From assembly GCF_963678635.1 (NCBI RefSeq), contig NC_087069.1, forward strand, positions 34,245,090 to 34,309,089: a stretch of DNA of 64,000 bases. The letters run 5' to 3'. The translations under genes were made by a program, and so were the position numbers. Of this stretch, positions 34,931 through 46,719 are shown piece by piece (position 1 is the first letter of the stretch; every line of letters begins with the position of its first letter). Origin of the DNA: Symsagittifera roscoffensis (lineage: Eukaryota > Xenacoelomorpha > Acoela > Convolutidae). Below the pieces are notes generated by a model that saw only the letters and a program-made list of their open reading frames with translations, was not told the origin of the DNA and did not search any database.

Positions 34931-37420
34931 GTGAGGTGGGGTAAAAGGAAAAAAGCCATCAATTATAATCTATTATAATAGATTGTATTTTTTTCTGTCA
35001 TAAATCTCTAAGATGCCATGTCACTCTTTGGTTCACCTGAACACAAAGTTTTCCAAAGAAACAAAAGTTTCATAGAGATCCCTTCGTATTAGTTAGAATC
35101 CCGCGGTAGGTGAAAAATAACTCTTCTATATAAATCATGAAACTAAAGTGGTGTTCAAAAAACTTAAAACTTCTATCATGAAACAACTAGATCCCGCGGT
35201 AGGTGAAAAATAACTCTTCTATATAAATCATGAAACTAATACTTGAACTCTTCTATATAAATCATGAAACTAACACCAATAAATCTTTGGTGTTCAAAAA
35301 ACTTAAAACTTCTATCATGAAACAACTAGAACCCACAGGTGAAAAATAACTCTTCTATATAAATCATGAAACTAAAGTGGTGTTCAAAAAACTTAAAACT
35401 TCTATCATGCAACAACTAGAACCCGCGGTAGGTGAAAAATAACTCTTCTATATAAATCATGAAACTAAAGTGGTGTTCAAAAAACTTAAAACTTCTATCA
35501 TGAAACAACTAGAACCCACAGAAGAAATGCAAAAATAAACCTTTTTAAATTTGAAATGATTTGAAAATTGTTTTTAAAATTTTTCCCATTTTTTTCATAA
35601 ACCAACGTATACGAAAAGCATAATATATAAACAATTCAGGTGGAACATTACTGTTTCATTTAAAAATTAAAATCAATTTTTTTCTCAATTTTTGTGAGTA
35701 AGGCCATGACAAACATATTTGGTCCTCATGCTTAACCTTGTAAAATCACTCGTTACAACAAAGTTCATGCGTATGTGAGGTGGGGTAAAAGAAAAAAAGC
35801 CATCAATTATAATCTATTATAATAGATTGTATTTTTTTTCTGTCATAAATCTCTAAGATGCCATGTCACTCTTTGGTTCACCTGAACACAAAGTTTTCCA
35901 AAGAAACAAAAGTTTCATAGAGATCCCTTCGTATTAGTTAGAATCCTGCGGTAGATGAAAAATAACTCTTCCATATAAATCATGAAACTACAGTGGTGTT
36001 CAAAAAACTTAAAACTTCTATCATGAAACAACTAGATCCCGCGGTAGGTGAAAAATAACTCTTCTATATAAATCATGAAACTAAAGTGGTGTTCAAAAAA
36101 CTTAAAACTTCTATCATGAAACAACTAGAACCCACAGAAGAAATGCAAAAATAAACCTTTTTAAATTTGAAATGATTTGAAAATTGTTTTTAAAATTTTT
36201 CCCATTTTTTTCATAAACCAACGTATACGAAAAGCATAATATATAAACAATTCAGGTGGAACATTACTGTTTCATTTAAAAATTAAAATCAATTTTTTCT
36301 CAATTTTTGTGAGTAAGGCCATGACAAACATATTTGGTCCTCATGCTTAACCTTGTAAAATCACTCGTTACAACAAAGTTCATGCGTATGTGAGGTGGGG
36401 TAAAAGGAAAAAAGCCATCAATTATAATCTATTATAATAGATTGTATTTTTTTTCTGTCATAAATCTCTAAGATGCCATGTCACTCTTTGGTTCACCTGA
36501 ACACAAAGTTTAACAAAGAAACAAAAGTTTCATAGAGATCCCTTCGTATTAGTTAGAATCCCGCGGTAGGTGAAAAATAACTCTTCTATATAAATCATGA
36601 AACTAAAGTGGTGTTCAAAAAACTTAAAACTTCTATCATGAAACAACTAGAACCCACAGAAGAAATGCAAAAATAAACCTTTTTAAATTTGAAATGATTT
36701 GAAAATTGTTTTTAAAGTTTTTCCCATTTTTTTCATAAACCAACGTATACGAAAAGCATAATATATAAACAATTCAGGTGGAACATTACTGTTTCATTTA
36801 AAAATTAAAATCAATTTTTTTCTCAATTTTTGTGAGACTGGAACTAAAATTATATTATAATCGATTTTTAATGCTTGAAACTGGATGTGGATAGTTAGAT
36901 CGACTGCGAATTCAAAACTGCTCTGTCATATTTTTTTTCTGTCATAAATCTCTAAGATGCCATGTCACTCTTTGGTTCACCTGAACACAAAGTTTTACAA
37001 AGAAACAAAAGTTTCATAGAGATCCCTTCGTATTAGTTAGAATCCCGCGGTAGGTGAAAAATAACTCTTCTATATAAATCATGAAACTAAAGTGGTGTTC
37101 AAAAAACTTAAAACTTCTATCATGAAACAACTAGAACCCACAGAAGAAATGCAAAAATAAACCTTTTTAAATTTGAAATGATTTGAAAATTGTTTTTAAA
37201 ATTTTTCCCATTTTTTTCATAAACCAACGTATACGAAAAGCATAATATATAAACAATTCAGGTGGAACATTACTGTTTCATTTAAAAATTAAAATCAATT
37301 TTTTTCTCAATTTTTGTGAGACTGGTACTAAAATTATATTATAATCGATTTTTAATGCTTGAAACTGGATGTGGATAGTTAGATCGACTGCGAATTCAAA
37401 ACTGCTCTGCGTACCGCAGA
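34930..37420 (+). repeat. Nested tandem repeat array (~480-840 bp units with ~90 bp subrepeats)
   Basis: Four long units share ctctaagatgccatgtcac (starting about 35008, 35852, 36466 and 36950). Each continues through a Pol II-like tatataaatcatgaaact segment, a Lys-rich AT part and caattcaggtggaacatt. In unit 1 a subrepeat of about 92 bp (ccgcggtaggtgaaaaataa ... cttctatcatgaaacaac) is amplified about four to five times; unit 2 has two. Units 3 and 4 end in gcttgaaactggatgtgg, related to the TIR of the element at 10852-11810. So this is an expanded copy of that family. Confidence 0.8.
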
Positions 37421-37906
37421 AGCCAATTTCCAACCCAAAAACATAGTTTCTTTCAGGAGTGAAAAAATTCGAAACGTTTTTTAAACATACAAACTAGCAT
37501 ACCAATGATTATAAGAAAAAACAGTTCTGTTAAAAGCAACAGAAAGGATCTGAGAATGTAAATAGAGTCAATTTCGAAACGCGTGTGCAATCGGTGTAAA
37601 AACTTGACACATACTTTGAGGCATGGGCGAATAAAGGATAATCTCGTAAAAGGCAGTATTTCAAAGAAACTTAAGACGCTTTTCGTAAAAATTTTCGGAG
37701 TATTTCTGGTGCGCTAAGTTCGAATAACAACTCGCATTTCAACTAGGAGCAGAAACTTAAATCAATGACGTTTGTTTTTGAACGAAGTTTATTCTAATTG
37801 ATGAGGAGCTCATGAATTCGAATCATGGAAGAGATGCTTATGAACTCGCTCTTTCAATTGATCTATTTTTTGCAGAAACCGCAAACCGCAAACCGATTTA
37901 CTTAAC

Positions 37907-38023
37907 AACTTGTAAGATTATTTGTACATAAATTTGAATATCATCTGATTGGTCCGACTGCGCTAAGAACTTGTAAGATTATTTGTACATAAATTAGAAT
38001 ATCATCTGATTGGTCCGACTGCG
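37907..38023. repeat. 61 bp tandem duplication
   Basis: aacttgtaagattatttgta...ggtccgactgcg occurs at 37907-37962 and 37968-38023 with one mismatch. Confidence 0.85.
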
Positions 38024-38517
38024 TTTTACGTGCTTTGTTTTATTTGTTAAGCTCTTATACATTATGTAAAAGAAAAAAATCGAGTAGTTTTTGCTGTAAG
38101 AAAACGTAAAACAAATAAAGAAAGCCAAAACTATTATTTTGCTGAAATGAGACTTTTTAAATGCAAATTTTTCATCTGATCAAAAACGTGGTGTCATTCA
38201 CAAGTGGAAGTTTTCTAATAATTTCTTCAAAATTAGTAGCTGTCATATCAACAATTCTAAAAAAATTCTTTAAAAATCGAATTATTTAATCGACTTTTTT
38301 ATCGGTTAACTAAAAAACTGGTGTGTTAAATTTGAACAGCAACCCCAATCAATGACGTTTGTCAATTGATTATGGTTTTTTTCCAATTGATGAAAATTAG
38401 GTGCCCTGAAGAGGTTCATAACTACACACCAATTCAAATGGTCTATTATTTGAAACTGCTAACCGATTTACCAAACAAATTGTAAAAATAAATGTACGTT
38501 TTTGAAATATCAAAAAG

Positions 38518-39050
38518 ACTGCTCGTATCAGGGCGAAGCCCTGAATGTTCCGACTGCCTTTTAAGGATTATGGAGCAGCAGTAATAACATAAAAAAATTA
38601 AATGAAATAAAATAAAATGAAAATTTTTTTTTCTAAAATTTGAATTTTTTTAAATGAAAATCATCACCCCACACGCCATATAAAGTACAAAAAGGGAGAT
38701 TTCGTTCCTTATAACAAATCAATTATGGCAAATAAGCTTCGTTCAACTAATTTGGAACGATTTATAAGACGGATTAAATCTCCGCTTACGCGTTAATAGC
38801 GCGAATTATATCGCGCGTTAATTGTCCCAAATTGGTCAAAATGGCCAAAATGACAATCTTTAAACCCTCATAACTTTACAAAAAATTATCACAGGTGAAA
38901 TATCTTTTCAAATTTAAGCTCAGGACAACAATACCTTTTGAATGATATAAAAAAATTCCGTCAAAAATGGCTAGTTAAAAAGTCAAAAATTGTCTGAAGA
39001 AAAAAAAAACCCACCCGAGCACAAATATTCCGTTACTTTCGTATCCAACG
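38518..39050 (+). repeat. Dispersed repeat family R1, copy
   Basis: It starts actgctcgtatcagggcgaa, and contains ccacacgccatataaagtac, cttacgcgttaatagcgcg and caggacaacaatacctttt, ending near cgagcacaaatattccg. Matches 39447-39975 and 62702-63190 in the same orientation, and 9640-10190 inverted. No ORF, no obvious TIR. Confidence 0.75.
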
Positions 39051-39446
39051 TCGGAACAACAAGACTGCTCGTATACGGCCAAAGCTCTGAAATTACCGGC
39101 TGCATTTTAAGCTTTATGGAGTAGTGGAGTTCTTTCAAAAAATTGCTACTCTAGTTTCGTTTTTCAAAAATTTTCACTTGTTTCTGTCAATTTTGTTGCG
39201 TTTACATTTCGAAAGATTGTAGTTTTACAAATAATTGAGAGATTTTTAACATTCTAACTCAAATTATCAAAAATCATCAATAGAAGGGAATCAATCTGGT
39301 TGTATCTGTAATAAACGCTGAATGCTCCTACTATCCTCTAACGCCCAAAAATTTTTTCAAAAAGCTTCTAAAATATTGCAAAAAAACTTAATTTTTTCTT
39401 TTTCTGATTATTACTTTTATCCCTACACACACTAAGTAAACAAAAA

Positions 39447-39975
39447 TGCTCGTATCAGAGCGAAGCCCTGAATGTTCCGACTACCGTTAAGGTTTATGGA
39501 GCAGTAATATCATAAGCAACAAAAAATAAAATAAAATAAAACGAAATTTTTTTCTAAAATTTGAATTTTTTTCTATGAAAACATCCCCCCACACGCCATA
39601 TAAAGTACAAAACAGTAGATTTCGCTCCTTGTAACAAATCAATTAGAAATAAGCTTCTTTCAATCAATTTGGATTGATTTCTAAGATGGATTAAATCTGC
39701 GCTTACGCGTTAATAGCGCGAAATATATCTCGCGTTAGTTGTCGCAAATTGGCCAAAATGGCAAGCTTTAAACCCCTATAACTTTACGAAAAATGATCAC
39801 AGGTAGAATATTGTTTCGAATTTAAGCTCAGGACAACAATACCTTTTGAATGATATAAAACAATTCCGTCAAAAATGGCTAGTTAAAAAGTCGAAATTTG
39901 TCTGAAGAAAAAAAAACCCACCCTGAGCACAAATATTCCGTCACTTTCGTATCGAAAATCGGAACAATAACAAAA
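39447..39975 (+). repeat. Dispersed repeat family R1, copy
   Basis: Adjacent second copy of the 38518 repeat with the same block order. The small minus-strand frame over 39879-40136 is non-coding repeat. Confidence 0.75.
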
Positions 39976-40139
39976 CGATATCTATTGCGTCCGTTACGGT
40001 AATTTAAAAATGAAATCGCTGACATCCTGATCCGTAGTATAGATTTTATTTGCCTCTTACACGTTAATATGACGAGAGATATTCTACAAGCCTGGTCGTG
40101 CATTAACCAGCTTTTCCTTATTTTTTTTTGCAACATGAA

Positions 40140-41950
40140 AACCAGAAAACTCCAAAAATAATGGTGCCAAAAATTTCATAAATTAAGAGGAAAATGAAAG
40201 GGAATTGGAAGCTTTAGACAGATACCTTCTGAAGCATCAATTTGTATATGGGAAATCAGTCAATTTTTCTTTGGTTTTGTTTTACGAGTTTATAACTAAA
40301 CGGAAATATTGATGCGCATGGTCGTTTATCCAGTCTGCCCTCGATGCCTAACATATCGGATTCGCTCACGCAGTTTGTCATCTGGTTTTAACTCAGTTTG
40401 GTTTTATTGTTCCGATTTTCGAATTTTATGCTTTTTTTTTGTAATAATAATAATAATAATAATAATTAATTGTTTGCAAATTAGATTCCATTCATTGTAA
40501 AAGTTACTACATTTACAACCAAACGAAATCTCATTGCGAGAACGCCGTGGAACTATGCAGCCCGTTTTCAGGCGCCTACGATCCTGCTATGACTTCTGTT
40601 ATTTTTTAATATCGATAGTTAATCAAGAAATCAAAAAAAAACATTTAACGATTTAAAGAGGAAAAAAAATTTGAAGCAAGAAAGGGAAAAATTTCAGCAG
40701 TATACCTACCCTTGACAGCAAATCTTTTTTTTAAAAAATACTAATTCTACTCAAAAATGAGTTTAAACAGTTGATAATTTCTGAGAATAAAATTGTCCAA
40801 AAACTGATAAATTTGGACTTTCTAACCAAGCATTTGTGACAAATTTTTTTTAATCTGGGAAATATTGTTGACTGGAGCTTGAAAAATTTCACTTGTGATC
40901 ATTTTTTGTAAAGTTACGGAGGCTTGAAATCTGTTAATTTGACCAATTTTGAATAGATATATTGCGTTCTTAATACACTCGTAACCGGCGGATGAATGCG
41001 TCTCAAGTTGCATTAAGACCAGCAAAGTTTTAATTAGTCTAAGAGTGTGGTCGGAAAGTTTGCCCTGATATACGAGCAGACATTTTATTCTCACTTTGAT
41101 TTCTTCATACGACTCAGTTCACTTTACATGTTTTGATTTTCAGTTCGAATTTCGACACTGCCTTCCTGCGGATTTATGGTAGAATATTTAAATTTGATTC
41201 GATCAGTATAGAGGAAACATAAAATCAGAACTTCGATTTAAGGGTTCTGATGAACGAATAATTAGTTAAGAGTTGGGATACCTCGGGGCCCAAATTTTCA
41301 TTTATTAGTTTTGCTCCTGATGCTCAAAAATGATTCATTTAGTTTTCAAAAAATGTCAATTTTGACGGCAAAAATTTCTTTATGACTTCTACTGGTAAAC
41401 TGACCAACTAATCCTGGAAGCGAGCAAAAGAGAGACTTGACAACTTTTGGAGGCCGCTACTTAAAGAGTACGCTCAAAATTTCATCAAAAAGACTAAATG
41501 AACGTAACACGAGAAGGTTAAATTGTGTGGATACATGCAGACTTTACACCACGAGACATCTGGTCCTTAGGGCGAGCGCTAGAAATTTTTACCGACTCGG
41601 TTGGCATCGCTAGTTTGTGTAAACTCAACACAGCACTAGGTACTCTAACAAGAGCAGCGGTGAAGCGTGCCCTTAAAACTCCAAAAAATGATTTTTAAGA
41701 CTACTTTAATTGACAACAGCAAAAACTGGGCTCAAAATTTTGAGAACAGCAAAAAAACGGGCCCAACCAAATTAAGACCCCTCCTCCCAAGGATACTCAT
41801 GACATGAATTTTCCCATATTAATTCTCACGAAAAGGCAGTAAAATCGTTAAATAATGTCATGATTTGTTGCAAATTGATTACTAATTTTTTTTGAGACTG
41901 CAATTAAGACTTAGTAATCACCTTTATTAAATAAAACTACTCTGACACTC
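40140..41950. other. AT-rich intron DNA with a TAA microsatellite
   Basis: (TAA)n at about 40443-40466. No gene-like frame otherwise; a 90-codon minus frame at 40822-41094 has no domain. Confidence 0.35.
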
Positions 41951-41952
41951 AC

Positions 41953-42111
41953 CATCATGAGTTCTGGGTCGCTGCAGATCACTTCTAGACTGGACACACA
42001 CTCATCGGCTCCCAGGAGTCCCCTGCTGCTCGGAGGAGGTGTGGCTACTTTTTCCTCTGACCATGGAGTTGGTGACGCAGTTCCTGGTTGTACAGTTGCT
42101 GGTTCCAGGTC
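41953..42111 (-). CDS. Saposin-gene linker exon, Pro/Ser/Thr-rich with one cysteine pair
   Basis: The acceptor ttttaccag (ending 42112) and donor ATG|gtgagt (41952) bound 53 codons, phase 0 at both ends. The first half is a flexible linker (DLEPATVQPGTASPTPWS, then acidic and PPPSS). The second half reads LLGADECVSSLEVIC followed by SDPELMM. Joined to the next exon it runs PELMMRCERGDVC, resembling the PEL..C-x5-C closing motif of saposin B domains. The extra DEC...VIC pair is not explained by a single six-cysteine SapB domain. It may be a leftover of an alternative or lost SapB copy. The next exon is about 28 kb away across the large transposon-filled intron. Confidence 0.7.
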
Positions 42112-42114
42112 CTG

Positions 42115-44495
42115 GTAAAAACAAAATCACAATGGAATTTATGTTTTTTGACTTCCAATTACACAGTTAACAGAATTTTGTAGTTATTTCTTTTTCGCAT
42201 AATGCTTAGTTTGTTGGGTTACAAAAATACTTTTAAACTAACAACTGGTGTCTTGAAAAGATAATCTCTTTGTTAATACTCGATCAGGTTGCCCTTGTTA
42301 TATCGTTCTATAATTAGCATAAACATCAATTTTTGTTTTCTTTCATTCTGACAACAGCAGATGGCCAATCAGGGCTGAAATGCTAGTTTTTCGATCATAT
42401 AACCTCGCAAACTTTGTTTCCACAATTGGTTGGAATAGCAAATAGCATAGATCTTAGATGTCCAGGATGCAGTGTCAGGTTGCGTGCGTTTGTTGTTGTC
42501 AATCAAGAAATTGCCAAAACATGTTGAAAAAACGTTGTGAAACATTTCATTCATTTTCCGTGATTATCGAAAATCTGAAAAACTCTTCACGTTTCATTTG
42601 CATAAACTTCGCATGGCTTATGATTACATACTACTCCAGGGCTACAGAAATAGGGGGGGTGTATTGGTATGTTTTTTCTTACTTGAGATGAAGAGCAGAG
42701 TTGGAGGAGAGAACAAATTTCGTCGGCGGATACTTCAGTATCCAGAAGCTCCAACAGGGTCTAAACAAATATGCAAGCAATGGTGAAGAAGGTATCCAGT
42801 TACTGGTCGAAATTGGTTTAAAAATTCTAAGATTCAATTTCCACAAATTGAAAATTGCAACAAGAGTGCAACGTTTGTGCAAGTAGCAAGTAGCACGGAA
42901 CTTTAATAAAACAATAATCAAAAACTTATTGAGAATTCAAAAAAACCCCTAATTTAAACTTCAAAATCTAGTTTTTCACGAAGGAAAATGGGGCTTTTTT
43001 ATCTATTATAACACCTATAACTATCCTAAAAATTAGCCAAAATTAGCTCGAAATTATACTAAAAAGCAAAAATTTAAATGTGACAATGGGATGTTTTTTG
43101 GAAATTTTTTATGTGGTTCGAATCACGGCTGAAGGGGCTTTAAACTCCCGTACCCAGCGAAGGCAGTTTTTCTAAATAGAAATGTTAAATAGACTATCTA
43201 GCCAATTTTTTTGTTTTTTCTGCTCAGAAATGATCTATTTCTTTCTTTGTTTGGAAATAAACAAACTCTGGAAAGAAATAACCAGAAATCAGTTCACTGC
43301 TCAACAGAAACGAGATAAACATGCTTAGAGAATAAATAATAGCCGTAGCAAAACAATGCAAACTAACACTTGTTATTGCAGATCCGCCTCTAAAATTGCA
43401 GGTCCGGAGTTCGAGACCCAGTCGTAGAAATTTTTCTAGCAGAAAATAGCCTAGATTTAGCTATTTTCTGATCAGAAATAAGGTGAGAAATAAAGAAATT
43501 TATCCTTGCTTTATTTAAACACTTCACAAAGAATTTCTGACCAGAAAATTAGATTAAATATAAAGTATTCTAGGTCAGAAATAAAGAATTTTCTCTGTAC
43601 GTGATGATATTTCTCTCAACGCACTCCAATGATTTTGCATAGTGCCGGATTTTGCGTGAAAAACAAAACAAAAAAATCTATAACACCAAAACGTTTTTTT
43701 TTTTCAGTGGCGGGAAGAAAAAGCAGCAAAGTGAGATGTTCTTTGATTTTCATTTAATAATATTGATAATAATTATAATAATTGTGGTTTCTGCGAGTCG
43801 CAGACGATCTCTAGGCACATCTGAAAAATTCAGGCTCTCCAGGCTGTCTGTCTGGGCACATTTGAAAAATTGTGCTTCTTGTTTATGCGAAACATATCCA
43901 TGCATCAAAATTAGTTAACTGCAAAAAAAAAATTGTCGAATCATGCGAACCTACAATCCAAATAAGTCATCATCGCAAGTTTCAACAGCAAGCCCGCGCC
44001 GAAAAAAAGGCAATTTTTTGTCAAAATTTTCCAAAAAAAGTGCACGAAAATGGAATTAATGACCTGTATTTTCACAAACTTGCCTTCGGACCATTTTTTT
44101 CTAAAAATATGACTTAATGCTATAATAATAATGCGTATTTAGGTGTTCTGGAAGCTCTCGCAAAATCAATTTCGAGCTAAAAAAAAATCCCACATTTAAA
44201 AACTCCAACCAACCCTCCCTCCCCGAAAAAATCCTAGCTCCGCCCCTGCATCACACTGAAAAAGTTTTAAAAAAAACATCGTGAGATCAACGTTATTGGT
44301 ATCTTCAACCGTTCCGCCTCAAAAAAAATTTTTTGTTCACATTTTCCGAACGGTTGAAATGAACATGGCCATGAGGAAATCGGTCACTGATGTTTTCCAT
44401 GTCAACACAATTATGAAAACGTCGGTTTCAACATATATTTGATAGGTAAATTATATCTCTTGGGAGAGGGAGGGAAAAGGGGGGCGGAAATTGAC
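42115..44495. other. Saposin-gene intron, possible MITE end
   Basis: AT-rich intron. At 44230-44252 tcctagctccgcccctg resembles the end of widespread invertebrate MITEs; a weak partner cagtggcggg occurs at 43707, but no target duplication was seen. A short T-arm/B-box-like ggttcgaatcacg lies near 43118, and gagttcgagaccc near 43406. Nothing coding. Confidence 0.3.
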
Positions 44496-44499
44496 TTAC

Positions 44500-44688
44500 T
44501 CCGATTGACTCCCCCACGTAAGTTTCGCATTCGTCGGCTGTGAAGAACTTCTCGCATACCATCTCTACCTCGTGGATGATCTCGTTTCTGTGGCTGTAGT
44601 CGGCCAAGTAGCTCTTCATGTAGTCAACAACCATCTTACACTCGGTACATTCGGCCGAGTGATCTAAGCAGATCAAGATAGACTTATA
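44500..44688 (-). CDS. Saposin B-type exon, SapB-2 cysteines C1-C4
   Basis: The acceptor ttttattacag (ending 44689) opens a 63-codon phase 0 exon that closes at GGA|gtaagt. It starts YKSILICLDHSAECTEC: the C1-x2-C2 pair of saposin B. The helix KMVVDYMKSYLAD follows, then EVEMVC (C3), eight residues, DEC (C4) and ETYVGESIG before the donor. Spacing and helix pattern fit the saposin B fold, in which C1-C6, C2-C5 and C3-C4 are bonded. The C5-C6 pair must come from a later exon. The region between the C3 and C4 cysteines is two residues shorter than in human saposin C (8 versus 10). Confidence 0.85.
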
Positions 44689-44689
44689 C

Positions 44690-46585
44690 TGTAATAAAAC
44701 ACTAAACTTACTTTCAAGCTTCAATGTCGAGAAAAATTGATTTCAAAATTTTACCTCTTTGCTTCATTTCGATCAAACAAAGCGAGTGGTGATATAATAG
44801 GGTAAAAATTATATTTAGCCAATACAGATTTATTTTTACTTCAGGAAAACACGTTTTTGAAACTCCATCTAGCAGTTTCAGGCAATAAATGTTCTTAACT
44901 AATCAAAACAGTTGGGAAAAAATATATTAATTTTTGTTGAGCTTCTTTGTCTTAAGTCAGCTATAGTCGATTAAAATTATGTAACCAGCTTTCTAAGTTT
45001 TCGTTTTTCCTCTCATTACACCGCACAAACCAGCAAATTTGAGAAAAATATCTACAAAAATAATCATCTTGGTCGGAACTTTCTATGATACTAGCACAGC
45101 AATCGGATACTCTTGTTTACTTAATAAAATATATGCCAATGTAAATTCTTTTTCGAAGCTGTTTGGCTTTCATTTTTGGTTATGAAGGACAAACTGGGCA
45201 TCTAACACAGAGACTTGACTTTTCACAAAATAAAATTCTTGAGAAACTCAAAGTTGTTCATTGGTTCGCACACTGCTTGTTGCTGGAAACGCACATAGCA
45301 CTTTTTCTTGGCGGTTGATAGAAAATATAGGCAAAAATTGATGCATCATAGTTGTAAATAATCAAAAATTTCAAGCAAATCAAGCTTGAGGTTCTTAAAT
45401 TATAGATTGTTCCGTGAAAAATAAAATCTGATAAGCGATTATGTTAAGAACAAAAGTTCACACTTGTTTACTTGCCAATTTGTCATGTCAAATTAGCAAC
45501 ATATTATGACGGGACCCATGATCTATACACATTTTTTACTGCGACCTATCTACTATAAAGGTTTTAAAAAAATGGCTGTGATCTTACCATCTACAGTTGA
45601 CCATGGAGACCACTCAACTGCAGCCGCAACCCACTCGTGTTTCATACACTTGGCGAACATGCCACACTTCTACACACAAAAATAAGATTAACACGATTAA
45701 GATGAATAATGAGTTTGTGTATTTCATTTATTTTTTCTATTTTTCAAGCCCGAAACTTATAATCATGAAATAGTACGTTTAAATTAAAATGATGAAATAG
45801 TACGTTTAAAATTCATTTCGGCTTGGGAGAATCTTGAAAAGGCATCCGCCCGCCGTCTAGCTCTCTCTTAGATGGATAAAGACAATATATTTAGTTTTGT
45901 TTTGTAATATACAATTATTTCAAGCGCCAATTGTGGGGACGGGGGGAGGGGGTTCATGGTGATGACGCTTCTATTTCAGTGCCTACTTTTTAAGATGCTC
46001 GTAGCTTTTGTCGCCCACACGTTATTTTTTGGAGAAAAAGAGCCGTACTAAAACTTTTTCTCAAAAATTTTAAAAAAGAGCACAAAAAATTCATTTAAAC
46101 TTCCGACATTCAAAGTCGGATTCACAAAAAATGTTGAAAAAAATGTGTATGATGTATTTTTGAAATATTAGGTCCACCCCATGGAATATTTATTTTCTAT
46201 AATATATGCATCAAACCACGACACATTTCACACAGCTCTTTGTATTAAAAAAAAAACATTTGTCTCTTGACCAACTGCTAGTACATCAAAATCAGTATAT
46301 ATTAGTGCCGAAGGTGCTGTATATATATTGGTGCCGTAGAAAAATTTTAGGGTCGGCCGGCCTAAAACGGTTTTCTGAAATAGCACCAGATGAGGGACCC
46401 ATCAAATCGGTAGGGAGCCGAATACTCGAGCACTCTTCCTCCCCGAAACCCGCCCCTGGTACAGTTAAGCATTTTGTCTTTTTTTTATTTTTTGTCTTTT
46501 TTTTAATGGTATAGTTAATCATTTTTTGGTATAAGAAGAGAATAATGCGAATCCACTAAATAGTCACTGAAGTAAAAATAACTTA
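44690..46585. other. Saposin-gene introns around the 45.6 kb exon
   Basis: No other gene-like frame. 46320-46460 is GC-richer (gtcggccggcctaaaacgg, cgaaacccgcccctgg) and may be part of a transposon end, but no mirrored partner was found. Confidence 0.3.
45588..45669 (-). CDS. Saposin-like exon: second half of SapA domain
   Basis: The acceptor tttgtgtgtag is followed by an exon reading KCGMFAKCMKHEW and then VAAAVEWSPWSTVD. Joined in phase 0 to the previous exon it completes C-x7-C-x8-C-x5-C-x4-W, the exact spacing of the first SapA domain of human prosaposin (known family pattern). The donor is uncertain. The best consensus is G|gtaaga at 45587, which leaves phase 1, but the next exon (44688) then opens with a stop. 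A weaker donor, ACT|gtagat (exon end 45595), keeps phase 0 like the rest of the gene. Either this weaker site is used or a small exon lies in the 0.9 kb gap. Confidence 0.75.
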
Positions 46586-46586
46586 C

Positions 46587-46715
46587 CGTAGCAGTTTTGT
46601 AGTCTGCGCACACAGTTTTCGGACTGGTCTTGCACACGTCAAAAGTGACGTGGCAGTAATCGAAGATGGAGCAGACCTTGAAAGTGGGCATTTCCCTGGT
46701 TTGCATCTCCCACAG
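46587..46715 (-). CDS. Saposin-like exon: end of SapB-1 and first half of SapA domain
   Basis: The acceptor is ttctttcacag (ending 46716) and the donor ACG|gtaagt (46586). The exon is 43 codons, phase 0 at both ends. It begins LWEMQTREMPTFKVC. VCSIFDYC is a C-x5-C pair, the spacing of the last two cysteines of saposin B-type domains. The chain then goes straight into VCKTSPKTVCADYKTAT, which begins the SapA pattern C-x7-C-x8-C completed by the next exon. SapA modules are short segments removed during prosaposin processing. The body of SapB-1 should therefore lie upstream, and the 61.1 kb exon is the best candidate. About 14.4 kb of intron, including the whole BEL/Pao element, separates the two. 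Confidence 0.75.
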
Positions 46716-46719
46716 CTGT

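Noticed and set aside
34930-37420. CRISPR-like array
   Set aside because: Units are hundreds of bp, nested and without unique spacers, and the DNA is animal; this is satellite-like repeat expansion.
46206-46514. 102-codon plus frame
   Set aside because: Overlaps T-runs and intron-like sequence; no domain.
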